11,730 nucleotides of DNA from JBBREP01 sp036501845 (GCA_036501845.1 DASXZO010000091.1:1-11730), one strand, 5' to 3'. Shown: positions 1 to 7,530, counted from the first letter of the stretch. Numbers and translations are program-made. The notes: generated by a model not told the origin, from the letters alone.

Positions 1-625
1 ACGCTTTGATCTCCTCGACCTCTTCACGGATCGATTCCACGGGCTGCAACGCGCCGCTCACGAACAGCCATGTCATCAACGCGACGAGCAGGATGAGCAG
101 CGGGGTCGCGATCCAGAGCGAGTGCCGCAACGTCGTCACGCTCTTGTCGGCGCCCTCGAACGATGCGGCCACGATTAGCCAGCCCTGGTGGAACTGCGCA
201 AAACCGGTGCCTTGATTGAACAACGGGTAGCGGACGGGCGTCGGTTGCGAGTAGATCGTTTGGCCCTTCGCTCCGGCCAGTGCACGCGCGTGTGGGGTGC
301 CACGCGCGTCGAACGAGAGCATCGTCGTGCCGGTGGGCGCGTTGCTTCCCACCACCTGATGTCCCGAACCCGCGTCGACGACCTGGAAGTAGACCGCGTG
401 CGACTCCGGCGTGAGCTGGTTGAGCGGCGTGCGCTCGAAGATCTGGTGTTCGAGGTCGTTCACCTCGCCGGTCGCGGTGCTCCGCGCGCTCGAACGCACG
501 CGGTGATCGACCGTGCGCACGAGGCCCCACGCGGCCAGCACGAACGCGACCGCGAAGACCGCGGTGGCGACGATGGTGATGCGGGCGCGGACCGAGCGCA
601 GATGCCGCATGAACCCGGTCTTCAT
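1..625 (-). CDS. Two-component sensor histidine kinase, N-terminal part (cut by window edge)
   Basis: This reading frame stays open from an ATG at 625 to the left edge, giving 208 codons. The protein starts with a basic stretch (MKTGFMRHLRSVRAR). A first membrane helix follows at about residues 16-36, then an extracytoplasmic sensor region of about 130 residues, a second helix at about 170-190, and the start of a HAMP linker (GALQPVESIREEVEEI) from about 191. That is the usual layout of an OmpR-partner histidine kinase; the phosphoacceptor histidine and ATPase domains would lie outside the window. It begins 17 bp after the stop of the response regulator on the same strand, so the two are very likely co-transcribed partners. 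No clear Shine-Dalgarno precedes the ATG; a second ATG at 610 (Met6) is possible. The kinase domains are not seen, so the family is inferred from topology, HAMP and neighbour. The signal sensed is unknown. Confidence 0.85.
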   Translation of the reverse strand, partial: MKTGFMRHLRSVRARITIVATAVFAVAFVLAAWGLVRTVDHRVRSSARSTATGEVNDLEHQIFERTPLNQLTPESHAVYFQVVDAGSGHQVVGSNAPTGTTMLSFDARGTPHARALAGAKGQTIYSQPTPVRYPLFNQGTGFAQFHQGWLIVAASFEGADKSVTTLRHSLWIATPLLILLVALMTWLFVSGALQPVESIREEVEEIKA

Positions 626-642
626 GGGACGGCGCCCCGTCT

Positions 643-1329
643 CTAGCTGGCCGGCTCGCCCACGAGCCGGTAGCCGATGCCACGCACGGTCTGGATGATC
701 TTGTGATCGTGGTCGGCGTCGATCTTCTTGCGCAAGTAGCCCACGTAGACCTCGACGATGTTGGGATCACCCTGGAAGCCTTCGCCCCACACCTCGGTGA
801 GCAACTCCTGCTTCGGCGCGACCGCGCCGTCGCGCTTCAACAGCGCTTCGAGGAGCGAGCACTCGCGTGGGGTGAGCGCGATCTCGCGAGCGTCGCGAGT
901 GCACGACATCGTTGCCGGATCGAGCGTGAGTGACCCGACGCTCAGCGTCTGCGCGCGCACCTGGGTGCGGCGACCGAGCGCGCGCAAGCGCGCCACGAGC
1001 ACCACGAACGAGAACGGCTTCGAGAGGAAGTCGTCGGCGCCGGTGTCGAGCGCCTCGGCCTCGTCGTACTCGCCGTCCTTCGCGGTCAGCATGAGGATCG
1101 GCGTCCACACCTCCGCGGCTCGGAGGTTTTCGCAGACCTTGTAGCCGTTCATGCCGGGCAACAGGATGTCGAGCACCACCACGTCGTGGCGCCGCTCCAA
1201 CCCGAGCTCCAGACCCTCGCGGCCATTGTGTACGAGATCGACCTCGAAGCCTTCTGCCACGAGCCCGCGACGGATCGCGTCCGCCAACGCGACCTCGTCT
1301 TCGACGACCAGCACTTTCACAACTCCCAT
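643..1329 (-). CDS. OmpR/PhoB-family response regulator
   Basis: The 228-residue protein has the standard length and two-domain layout of the family. The receiver domain (about 5-115) shows the acidic pocket in VVEDE (E10, D11), the predicted phosphoacceptor D54 in VVLD, T82 in LTAKD, and K104 in SKPF. The winged-helix DNA-binding domain (about 128-225) shows LTPRE, the recognition helix IVEVYVGYLRKKI and the wing TVRGIGYRL. Phosphorylation by the sensor kinase encoded 17 bp downstream should control its DNA binding. I chose the ATG at 1329. A GTG at 1320 would give the tighter start VKVLVVEDE and cannot be excluded; the GGGAG just before it sits too close to be a good ribosome site. The gene is divergent from the helicase with only 62 bp between start codons, so both promoters share that gap. 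Function as a transcription regulator is firm; the regulon is unknown. Confidence 0.95.
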   Translation of the reverse strand: MGVVKVLVVEDEVALADAIRRGLVAEGFEVDLVHNGREGLELGLERRHDVVVLDILLPGMNGYKVCENLRAAEVWTPILMLTAKDGEYDEAEALDTGADDFLSKPFSFVVLVARLRALGRRTQVRAQTLSVGSLTLDPATMSCTRDAREIALTPRECSLLEALLKRDGAVAPKQELLTEVWGEGFQGDPNIVEVYVGYLRKKIDADHDHKIIQTVRGIGYRLVGEPAS

Positions 1330-1339
1330 GAAAGCGCGG

Positions 1340-1371
1340 ATGACAGCCCGGGATGACCCGTCGGGTAGGAT
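1340..1371 (+). promoter_or_regulatory. Candidate promoter for the DEAD-box helicase
   Basis: The 62 bp gap between the two divergent start codons contains TAGGAT (1366-1371), which fits the actinobacterial TAnnnT -10 pattern. ATGACA (1340-1345) matches TTGACA at five of six positions. The 20 bp spacer is longer than the usual 16-19, so the -35 assignment is weak. Transcription would begin near 1378-1380, leaving a very short leader before the ATG at 1392, which has no Shine-Dalgarno. I saw no equally good box for the response regulator on the other strand. Confidence 0.35.
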
Positions 1372-1391
1372 TGTTCTCAGCTTCGGCCCCC

Positions 1392-2600
1392 ATGGACGAC
1401 CCCGACACGATTTCAGACCCCGAGACGGGCGCCGAACCGGCCGACACGCCGACGTTTGCAGCGCTTGGCGTCTCCGAACACCTGGCCGCGGCATTGGCCG
1501 CCGGCGGGATCGCCAGCCCGTTCCCGATCCAGGCGCTCACGATCCCCGATGCGCTGGCCGGCCGCGACGTGCTGGGGAAGGCCAAGACCGGGTCGGGCAA
1601 GACCCTCGCGTTCGGCATCCCGATGCTCGAGCGGATCGGCGACGCCGGCCCTGGCTCGCCCACCGGGCTCGTGCTCGTACCCACCCGGGAACTCGCCGGC
1701 CAGGTCACCGACGTGCTCGATCCGCTCGGCCGTGCGTGCGACCGGCTCGTGGACGCGATGTACGGCGGCACCTCGATGGACCGCCAGATCGCCGCGCTGC
1801 GGGCCGGCGTCGACCTCGTGGTCGGTACCCCTGGGCGGCTCATCGACCTGATCGAGCGCGGCGAGCTGAAGCTCGACAAGGTCGAGATCGTGGTGCTCGA
1901 CGAGGCCGACCGCATGGCCGACATGGGCTTCCTGCCGCAGGTGCAGAAGATCCTCTACAACGTGCCCGGCGAACCGCAGATGATGCTGTTCTCGGCCACG
2001 CTCGACGGCGGCGTCGGCGCGATCGTGCGCCGTTACATGCACGATCCCATCAGCCACGAGGTCGCGGCCAAGGACGTGACCGTCGAGGAGATGGAGCACT
2101 TGTTCCTGCGGGTGCACGAGATGGACAAGGTCAAGGTGGCCGCGGCGATTGTGCGCGGCGCCGACCGCACCTTGCTGTTCACCCGCACCAAGCGCGCGGC
2201 CGACAATCTCGAACGAGCGTTACGGCGCGAAGGCGTGAACGCGGTCGCGATCCACGGCGACCTGCGCCAGGGCAACCGCGAGCGCGCGCTCGCCGACTTC
2301 GGGTCGGGCAAGGCCACCGCGCTCGTCGCCACCGACGTGGCCGCGCGCGGCCTGCACATCGACGCGGTCGACGTGGTGGTGCACTACGACCCGGCCGACG
2401 ACCACAAGCAATATCTGCACCGTTCCGGCCGCACCGCGCGTGCGGGCGCCAGTGGCGTCGCGGTCACGCTCTCGCTGTGGAACGAGGAAAACTCCGCCCG
2501 CATGGTGATGCGCCGCCTCAGCCTCAGCAGCACCTTCCCCGAGGTCTTCTCCAACAACCCCAACCTCGCCAACCTCGCCGGCTGGGACGGCGTGTCGTAG
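1392..2600 (+). CDS. DEAD-box ATP-dependent RNA helicase
   Basis: The 402-residue protein carries the full motif set of bacterial DEAD-box helicases (RhlE/CsdA/DbpA group): Q motif FPIQALTIP (44-52), Walker A AKTGSGKT (64-71), PTRELAGQV (98-105), TPGR (146-149), DEAD (170-173), SAT (201-203), LLFTRTK (261-267), the ATDVAARGLHI block (313-323), and HRSGRTARAG (343-352). It unwinds RNA duplexes with ATP, typically in ribosome assembly or RNA turnover. The core ends near residue 385 and there is no long basic or RGG tail, so this is a minimal-length member and the exact subfamily cannot be named. The ATG at 1392 starts MDDPDTISDP. An in-frame ATG at 1353 would add 13 residues but lies upstream of the likely -10 box at 1366. 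There is no Shine-Dalgarno, which fits a nearly leaderless mRNA. The gene converges on the winged-helix gene. Confidence 0.95.
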   Translation: MDDPDTISDPETGAEPADTPTFAALGVSEHLAAALAAGGIASPFPIQALTIPDALAGRDVLGKAKTGSGKTLAFGIPMLERIGDAGPGSPTGLVLVPTRELAGQVTDVLDPLGRACDRLVDAMYGGTSMDRQIAALRAGVDLVVGTPGRLIDLIERGELKLDKVEIVVLDEADRMADMGFLPQVQKILYNVPGEPQMMLFSATLDGGVGAIVRRYMHDPISHEVAAKDVTVEEMEHLFLRVHEMDKVKVAAAIVRGADRTLLFTRTKRAADNLERALRREGVNAVAIHGDLRQGNRERALADFGSGKATALVATDVAARGLHIDAVDVVVHYDPADDHKQYLHRSGRTARAGASGVAVTLSLWNEENSARMVMRRLSLSSTFPEVFSNNPNLANLAGWDGVS

Positions 2601-2700
2601 TACACCGGCATCGTTCGTGGGCGGCGACCAGAGCACCTACCCGCGAGCGTCAGCGAGCCCCTCGTGCGCCGGGAGCTCGCCGCGAAGTTGAATGAGTGGG

Positions 2701-2733
2701 ACCGGCAAGCGGAGCGCCAGCGGAGCTGCCGGT
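2701..2733. repeat. Inverted repeat with internal 11-nt direct repeat in a convergent gap
   Basis: ACCGGCA (2701-2707) and TGCCGGT (2727-2733) form a perfect 7 bp inverted repeat; with one bulged A the stem extends through AGC/GCT. The loop holds AGCGGAGC twice, at 2708 and 2719, so GGAGC recurs 11 nt apart. The gap (2601-2757) lies between the convergent helicase and winged-helix genes, so the hairpin could help end transcription from either side. No T-run follows on either strand, so it is not a canonical intrinsic terminator. Nothing else was recognised in the rest of the gap. Confidence 0.45.
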
Positions 2734-2757
2734 ACCGCGACTGAAACGCAGCAATAG

Positions 2758-3084
2758 TCACGCAGCCAACTTGAAGCCGACGCCTCGCACGGTTCTTACG
2801 AAGCGGGGGTTCTTGGGGTTGTCGCCGAGTTTGCGGCGGAGGTTCGAGAGATGCACGTCGATCACGTGCTCGTCACCGAACCAGCCCGGACCCCACACAC
2901 GGGAGATGAGCTCTTCACGCGACAGCACCACGCGCGGTGAGGCGCACAGTGCGATCAGCACGTCGAACTCCAACTTGGTGAGCGTGATCGGATTGCCGTC
3001 CACCTGAACCTCGCGGGCGTCGATGTCGACGGCGAGATCGCCGTACACGCGCCACGTCGATACCTCGGTGATCTCCGCGCTCAC
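2758..3084 (-). CDS. Stand-alone OmpR/PhoB-type winged-helix DNA-binding protein (no receiver domain)
   Basis: The 108-residue protein is essentially one Trans_reg_C domain. Residues 15-30 form the strand region (GDLAVDIDAREVQVDG), LTKLEFDVLIAL (35-46) the first helix, SREELISRVW (55-64) the second, VIDVHLSNLRRKL (74-86) the recognition helix, and RTVRGVGFKL (98-107) the wing. Family members are normally about 220-240 residues with an N-terminal receiver; here only about 14 residues precede the DNA-binding domain, so it cannot be controlled by aspartate phosphorylation. The GTG start at 3084 has a GAGG five bases upstream (plus-strand CCTC at 3090-3093), which supports this short form. I found no receiver coding upstream; the next gene on this strand is a carboxypeptidase. 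It probably binds DNA as a constitutive or protein-partnered regulator. Targets are unknown. Confidence 0.88.
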   Translation of the reverse strand: MSAEITEVSTWRVYGDLAVDIDAREVQVDGNPITLTKLEFDVLIALCASPRVVLSREELISRVWGPGWFGDEHVIDVHLSNLRRKLGDNPKNPRFVRTVRGVGFKLAA

Positions 3085-3216
3085 GTCTGCCTCATCGACC
3101 GCGACCGGGCGTGGCGTAGGCGAGTGGCGTTGATCCTCGTGTGACGATGGCCGCAGGCGTAGGCCAAGAGTCCCAGGAACGTGACGCCCAGGACGCGATG
3201 GGGGAACGTGATCGGT
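3085..3216 (-). other. Gap between carboxypeptidase and winged-helix gene
   Basis: These 132 bp hold the GAGG ribosome site of the winged-helix gene at 3090-3093. I see no terminator hairpin with a T-run and no convincing -10 box, so read-through from the carboxypeptidase gene is possible. One minus-strand frame here would encode a hydrophobic stretch (VLGVTFLGLLAYACG), but it has no ATG or GTG start in the gap and I do not call it a gene. Confidence 0.4.
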
Positions 3217-4635
3217 TCAGTCGCGGCCGCGGTGCACGCGCACGTTCGATTGCGGTGGCTTGCCGGTGCGCATCCCGGCGCGATAGCGGCCGTCGACCAC
3301 TGGGAGCGAGCCTCGCCGGAGCGCGGCCTGCGTGCGCCGCCGGGCGTCGCGGCGCGACCGCTGGCGCCGCACTGCACGCCGGCGCAGCACCACCACGGCC
3401 AGCGCCAGCACGAGGATCACGATCAACACGATCTCGATGCCGGAGATGCCGCCTCCGCCGCCGTGCGACTTCGATGGGTTCGCCGACGCGGCAACCTCGT
3501 GCGTCTTGGCCACCGTGGTGGTGGTCGGCCGGTACGACGTCGCGGTGGCGAGCGGCACGGTGTTGGCGCCGGTGCCGAGGCCGCGGGTGCCCGTGAGGAA
3601 TTTCAAGGCTGCGGTCTTCACGTCGACACGGTGTTCGTAGGTGAGGTCCTGCACCGCGGGGAGCCTCACACCGGTGCCGGTGGTGCCGGCCGGCGTGAGA
3701 AATCCTCGGTTGAACAGTGCCTTGGCCCAGTTGTAGCGGTCGTAACAGTTGAACAGCACCGCGATCAGCGTGCGTCCGTTACGCGTCGCGGTGGCCGCGA
3801 GCGTGTCGCCGGCGCGCTGGGTCGATCCGGTCTTGAGGCCCGTGGCGTCGGCGTACGCGTCGGGGAGCGTCGGCAGCATCTGGTTGTGGTTCGAGTACGT
3901 GCGCGTCACGCCACTGAGGTCGGTGTACGTATACGTGGGGATCATGGCCGGGTCGGCGATGGTGGGCACGTGCAGCGCGTCGCGCGCGGCGATGGCCACG
4001 TCGTACGGGCTCATCTCCGGCCCGCCACCGAAAGACGTGGTGTCGTCGAGGCCGGCCGGGTCGTTGAACGTGCTGTCGCGCATGCCGAGCGCGTGCGCGG
4101 TGGCGGTCTCGTCCTGCTCGAATTTCGCGAGCGTTCCCGAGGTGGCGTCCGCGAGCGCGTAGGCCGCGTCGTTCGCCGAGATGATCATCATCAGCGACAC
4201 GATGTTGGCCACCGTCGGCGTCTGGCCCACCTTCAGGCCGGACACGTTCTGGTTCTCGGCACCGTGGTCCACCGCGTCCTGGGTGACGTTCACCGGCGCG
4301 GTGGGTGGGAGACGCTGCAGCCCGGTGAGCGCGGTGGTGATCTTCACGACCGAGGCGGTGCGCTCGGGGGTGTGGATGTTGCTGCCGTCGAGGATGTACC
4401 CGCTGTCGGCGTCGACCAGGATCCACGCGACGGGCGCCGGCGTGGTGGGAAGGGGCGGGAGCGCGCTGGCCTGGGTGGTGCTGGTGGTGGCACCGCTGGT
4501 GGTGCTCGACGACGGCGCCGTAGTGGTGGGCGGCTGGGCAGTGGTGGTGGCCGCGCCCGCGCCGAGGGCCGGCACCAGCAACGCCGTGAGCGCCACGACG
4601 AGCGCGACGGCACGGCGGCAACCTCCGCGCTCCAT
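3217..4635 (-). CDS. D-alanyl-D-alanine carboxypeptidase, PBP5/DacA-type (peptidase S11), membrane-anchored
   Basis: The 472-residue protein starts with a signal peptide: MERGGCRRAV, a hydrophobic core, and likely cleavage after GAGA near residue 28. A Thr/Pro/Ser-rich linker (about 29-67) follows, then the serine peptidase domain. The active-site triad is visible: S95-V-V-K98 (SxxK, nucleophile S95), S153-A-N155 (SxN), and K268-T-G270 (KTG). Such enzymes remove the terminal D-Ala of peptidoglycan stem peptides outside the membrane and bind penicillin. After the catalytic domain comes a second Thr-rich stretch, a Gly run (392-396), a transmembrane helix (about 398-417) and a strongly basic cytoplasmic tail of about 55 residues (RRRAVRRQRSRRDARRR). 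E. coli PBP5 is instead held by an amphipathic helix. The ATG at 4635 was chosen because it directly starts the signal peptide and a TACGCT box ends seven bases upstream. It is divergent from the aminotransferase. Confidence 0.95.
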   Translation of the reverse strand: MERGGCRRAVALVVALTALLVPALGAGAATTTAQPPTTTAPSSSTTSGATTSTTQASALPPLPTTPAPVAWILVDADSGYILDGSNIHTPERTASVVKITTALTGLQRLPPTAPVNVTQDAVDHGAENQNVSGLKVGQTPTVANIVSLMMIISANDAAYALADATSGTLAKFEQDETATAHALGMRDSTFNDPAGLDDTTSFGGGPEMSPYDVAIAARDALHVPTIADPAMIPTYTYTDLSGVTRTYSNHNQMLPTLPDAYADATGLKTGSTQRAGDTLAATATRNGRTLIAVLFNCYDRYNWAKALFNRGFLTPAGTTGTGVRLPAVQDLTYEHRVDVKTAALKFLTGTRGLGTGANTVPLATATSYRPTTTTVAKTHEVAASANPSKSHGGGGGISGIEIVLIVILVLALAVVVLRRRAVRRQRSRRDARRRTQAALRRGSLPVVDGRYRAGMRTGKPPQSNVRVHRGRD

Positions 4636-4642
4636 CCGCTCG

Positions 4643-4648
4643 AGCGTA
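4643..4648 (-). promoter_or_regulatory. -10 box for a leaderless carboxypeptidase mRNA
   Basis: Read on the minus strand, the sequence is TACGCT, then seven bases, then the ATG at 4635. TAnnnT placed 6-8 bases before the first transcribed base is the usual actinobacterial arrangement, so transcription would start at or next to the A of the ATG. No Shine-Dalgarno is present, consistent with that. No -35 at proper spacing is evident; TTGCCG lies 21 bases upstream. The rest of the divergent gap (4649-4735) shows no clear TAnnnT box for the plus-strand aminotransferase. Confidence 0.5.
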
Positions 4649-4735
4649 GGTGACGACGCGCGCACGCATCGGCAATCGGCTCCCCCCGTGCAGGCGGCGC
4701 AAACGATGGGTCTCAGGCAAGGCGCAAGCGCGAGC

Positions 4736-5944
4736 ATGGTGGTCGTGCAACGCATCTCGTCGCGGATCGCCGCGATCACGGAGTCGGCCACGCTCGCAGT
4801 CGACGCCAAGGCCAAGGCCCTGCAGGCGGCGGGCGAGCCGGTCATCGGTTTCGGTGCGGGTGAGCCTGATTTTCCGACGCCGCCGCACATCGTGGAGGCG
4901 GCCGTCGAGGCCTGTCGCCGTCCTCAGTTTCACCGCTACTCGCCCACGCCGGGGCTGCCCGCGCTGCGCGAAGCGGTGGCGGCGAAGACCAAACGCGACA
5001 GCGGCGTCGACGTGCCGGCCACGCGGGTGCTCGTCACCAACGGCGGCAAGCACGCCGTGTACAACGCCTTCCAGACGCTGCTCGACCCGGGCGACGAGGT
5101 GTTGCTGCTGGCGCCCTACTGGACCACCTATCCCGAGGCGATCACGCTCGCGGGCGGTGTGCCGGTGGTGGTGTCTGCCGACGAGACCACCGACTTCCGC
5201 GTCACCGTCGAACAGCTCGATGCCGCGTGCACGAAGCGCACGAAGGTGATGCTGTTCGTGTCGCCGTCGAACCCCACTGGCGCGGTGTACACGCCGGAAG
5301 AGGTCGAGGCGATCGGCAAGTGGGCGCTCGCCAAGGGCATCTGGGTGGTGACCGACGAGATCTACGAGCACCTCACGTTCGGCGAGCACCGGTTCGTGTC
5401 GATGCCGGCCGTCGTTCCCGAGCTGCTCAACCAGTGCGTGATCCTGAACGGCGTCGCCAAGACCTACGCCATGACCGGTTGGCGCGTTGGCTGGATGATC
5501 GGGCCCGACGACGTGATCAAGGCGGCCACCAACCTGCAGTCGCACTCCACGAGCAACGTGGCCAACGTGTCGCAGGCCGCGGCGCTCGCAGCCGTGGGCG
5601 GCGACCTCGAAGCGGTGCATGAGATGCGGCGTGCGTTCGAGCGGCGTGGCCACACGATGCACGCGCTCCTGTCGAAGATCAGTGGCGTCACGTGCATGGA
5701 GCCGCAGGGCGCGTTCTATTGCTTCCCCGGCTTCCACGGTGTGTTGGGCAAGCGCATCGCCGATCGCACCCCGCAGACCACGCTCGAGCTGTGCGAGGTG
5801 CTGCTCGAGGTGGCGAAGGTGGCCGTGGTGCCGGGCGAGGCGTTCGGCGCGCCGGGCTACTGCCGGCTGTCGTTCGCGCTCGGTGACGACGACCTCGGCG
5901 AGGGCATCAACCGCATTGCCGATCTGCTTGCGACGGTTGCGTAA
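4736..5944 (+). CDS. Aspartate aminotransferase, class I PLP enzyme (subgroup Ib)
   Basis: The 402-residue enzyme transfers amino groups between aspartate/glutamate and 2-oxo acids using pyridoxal phosphate in the cytoplasm. Landmarks are GAGEPDFPTP near the N-terminus, NGGKHAVYN and PYWTTYPE around the cofactor phosphate site, N179 in SPSNPTG, D207 and Y210 in VTDEIYEHL, the Schiff-base lysine K242 in NGVAKTYAMTGWRVGW, and the carboxylate-binding R377 in YCRLSFAL. The pattern closely follows the thermophile/actinobacterial Ib type rather than E. coli AspC. I chose the ATG at 4736 (MVVVQRISSRIAAI) because similar enzymes begin a few residues before the SSRI block. An in-frame ATG at 4706 and GTGs at 4739 and 4745 are alternatives, and no ribosome site decides between them. 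The stop is 2 bp before serA, so the two are translationally coupled. Exact substrate preference is not provable from sequence. Confidence 0.93.
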   Translation: MVVVQRISSRIAAITESATLAVDAKAKALQAAGEPVIGFGAGEPDFPTPPHIVEAAVEACRRPQFHRYSPTPGLPALREAVAAKTKRDSGVDVPATRVLVTNGGKHAVYNAFQTLLDPGDEVLLLAPYWTTYPEAITLAGGVPVVVSADETTDFRVTVEQLDAACTKRTKVMLFVSPSNPTGAVYTPEEVEAIGKWALAKGIWVVTDEIYEHLTFGEHRFVSMPAVVPELLNQCVILNGVAKTYAMTGWRVGWMIGPDDVIKAATNLQSHSTSNVANVSQAAALAAVGGDLEAVHEMRRAFERRGHTMHALLSKISGVTCMEPQGAFYCFPGFHGVLGKRIADRTPQTTLELCEVLLEVAKVAVVPGEAFGAPGYCRLSFALGDDDLGEGINRIADLLATVA

Positions 5945-5946
5945 TT

Positions 5947-7530
5947 ATGCCCCGAGTTCTTGTGACCGAGGAGATTGCGGAGCGGGGGCTCAACCTGTTG
6001 CGCGACGCCGGGTTCGAGGTCGACGTGCGGCTCGGACTCACACCCGAGGAGCTGCACCAGGCCGTCGACGGCGCGCACGCGCTGATCATCCGCTCGGCCA
6101 CGCAGGTGGACGCAGCGGTGCTCGCCGCCGGCACCGATCTGGTGGCGGTCGGCCGGGCCGGTATCGGCCTCGACAACGTCGACGTCACCGAGGCCACTCG
6201 CCGCGGCGTGATGGTGGTGAACGCGCCGACGTCGAACATTCTGTCGACGGCCGAGCACACGATGGCGATGTTGCTCGCGGTGGCGCGCAACGTGCCGCAA
6301 GCGCACCACGACCTCACCGCCGGCAAGTGGAATCGCAGCAAGTGGGAGGGCGTCGAACTGCACGGCAAGACGCTCGGTGTGCTCGGGTTGGGGCGCGTGG
6401 GCACGCTGGTTGCGCAGCGCGCGCTGGCGTTCGGCATGACGCTGATCGCGCACGACCCGTACGTGAGTGAGGAGCGCGCCCGCCGCATCGGTGTTCGCCT
6501 CGTCGACTCGGTGCAGAAACTCGCCGCCGAGTCCGACTTCCTCACGATCCACACCGTGAAGACCGCAGAAACGATCGGCTTGATCGGCGCCGACGTGTTC
6601 GAGCACGCCAACCCGAATCTGCGGGTGATCAACGTGGCGCGCGGCGGCATCGTCGACGAGCAGGCACTCGCCGACGCGATCGTCGCGGGTCGAGTCGCCG
6701 GCGCCGCGCTCGACGTGTTCGCCAAGGAGCCCACCACCGAGTCGCCGTTGTTCGCGTTGCCGAGCGTGGTGGTCACGCCGCATCTCGGTGCTTCCACCGC
6801 CGAGGCGCAGGACAAGGCCGGCTTCACGATCGCCGAGCAGCTCGTGCTCGCGCTGCGCGGCGACTTCGTGCCGTTCGCGGTGAACGTCGCGGCCGCGGAG
6901 GCGAGCGAGACCGTGCGCCCGTTCCTCGGTCTCGCCGAGCGGTTGGGTCGTTTGTTCACCGGGCTCGGCGGGGGCGCACCCGCCACGCTCGAGATCACCT
7001 ACGAAGGCTCGCTCGCCGACTACGACTGCCGCGTGCTCACGCTCTCGGTGTTGCGCGGCGTGCTCGGTCCGGTGGTCGCCGAGCCGATCACGTTCGTGAA
7101 CGCGCCACAGATCGCCGAGGAACGCGGGCTCGATGTGCGCGAGGTGAAGACTGCTGGCGCGCGCGACTACGTGAACCTCATCTCGGTGCGTGGCGACACT
7201 GCGGGCCGTCCCACCCACGTGGCCGGCACGCTCTACGGCAAGCACGACGCGCCGCGCATCGTGGGCCTCGACGACCACTTCGTGGATCTGCCGCCGTCGA
7301 GCCACATGCTTGTGGTGCACAACGCCGACGTGCCCGGCATGATCGGCTCGGTGGGGTCGATCCTCGGCGACACCGGTGTGAACATTGCCGACATGGGTGT
7401 GGGCCGTAGCCCGTCGGGCGAGGCTGCGCTGATGGCGATCTCCACGTCGGCCGCGGTGCCCGTGGAGGCGGTCGACGCGATCCGTTCGCTGCACGGCGTG
7501 ATCGACGCCAAGGCGATCGAGCTCGGCTGA
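5947..7530 (+). CDS. serA: D-3-phosphoglycerate dehydrogenase, long form with ACT domain
   Basis: SerA oxidises 3-phosphoglycerate to 3-phosphohydroxypyruvate with NAD, the first committed step of serine synthesis. At 527 residues it matches the long actinobacterial form. The dinucleotide-binding motif is GLGRVG (147-152) followed by D170 in AHDP. The catalytic set is R232 (NVARGGIVDE), E261 (KEPTTESPLF) and H279 (TPHLGAST). After the catalytic part come the intervening (allosteric substrate-binding) domain, about 300-450, and an ACT domain, about 455-527 (MLVVHNADVPGMIGSVGSILGD), where serine normally binds for feedback inhibition. The ATG at 5947 lies two bases after the aminotransferase stop and starts MPRVLVTEEI as expected. 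There is no separate promoter space, so expression depends on the upstream gene. serC and serB are not in the window. The neighbouring aminotransferase could in principle act on the product, but that is speculation. Confidence 0.97.
   Translation: MPRVLVTEEIAERGLNLLRDAGFEVDVRLGLTPEELHQAVDGAHALIIRSATQVDAAVLAAGTDLVAVGRAGIGLDNVDVTEATRRGVMVVNAPTSNILSTAEHTMAMLLAVARNVPQAHHDLTAGKWNRSKWEGVELHGKTLGVLGLGRVGTLVAQRALAFGMTLIAHDPYVSEERARRIGVRLVDSVQKLAAESDFLTIHTVKTAETIGLIGADVFEHANPNLRVINVARGGIVDEQALADAIVAGRVAGAALDVFAKEPTTESPLFALPSVVVTPHLGASTAEAQDKAGFTIAEQLVLALRGDFVPFAVNVAAAEASETVRPFLGLAERLGRLFTGLGGGAPATLEITYEGSLADYDCRVLTLSVLRGVLGPVVAEPITFVNAPQIAEERGLDVREVKTAGARDYVNLISVRGDTAGRPTHVAGTLYGKHDAPRIVGLDDHFVDLPPSSHMLVVHNADVPGMIGSVGSILGDTGVNIADMGVGRSPSGEAALMAISTSAAVPVEAVDAIRSLHGVIDAKAIELG

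Noticed and set aside
24..770. Long open frame on the minus strand overlapping the sensor kinase and regulator.
   Set aside because: It is Arg/His/Pro-rich with no domain, and lies out of frame with the kinase and response regulator, whose motifs are clear. It is a high-GC shadow.
2701..2733. Rho-independent terminator for the helicase or winged-helix gene.
   Set aside because: The inverted repeat is real, but no T-run follows on either strand, so I list it only as a repeat.
3081..3216. Possible small hydrophobic protein after the carboxypeptidase stop on the minus strand.
   Set aside because: It has no ATG or GTG start inside the gap and no ribosome site; the frame only extends from a shadow of the carboxypeptidase tail.
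4711..4722. TCTCAGGCAAGG just upstream of the aminotransferase, resembling the 3' core of a glycine riboswitch (CTCTCAGGCAAAAGGAC).
   Set aside because: The matching GGAGAG strand and the CGCCGAAGGGGCAA-type core are absent upstream, and the similarity stops after about 12 bases. Likely coincidence; a covariance-model search for the glycine aptamer would settle it.
3779..5737. Very long minus-strand open frame (652 codons) across the carboxypeptidase and aminotransferase.
   Set aside because: Both real genes have complete catalytic motifs in other frames. The long frame is Arg/His-rich and without motifs, as expected from GC-biased third positions.
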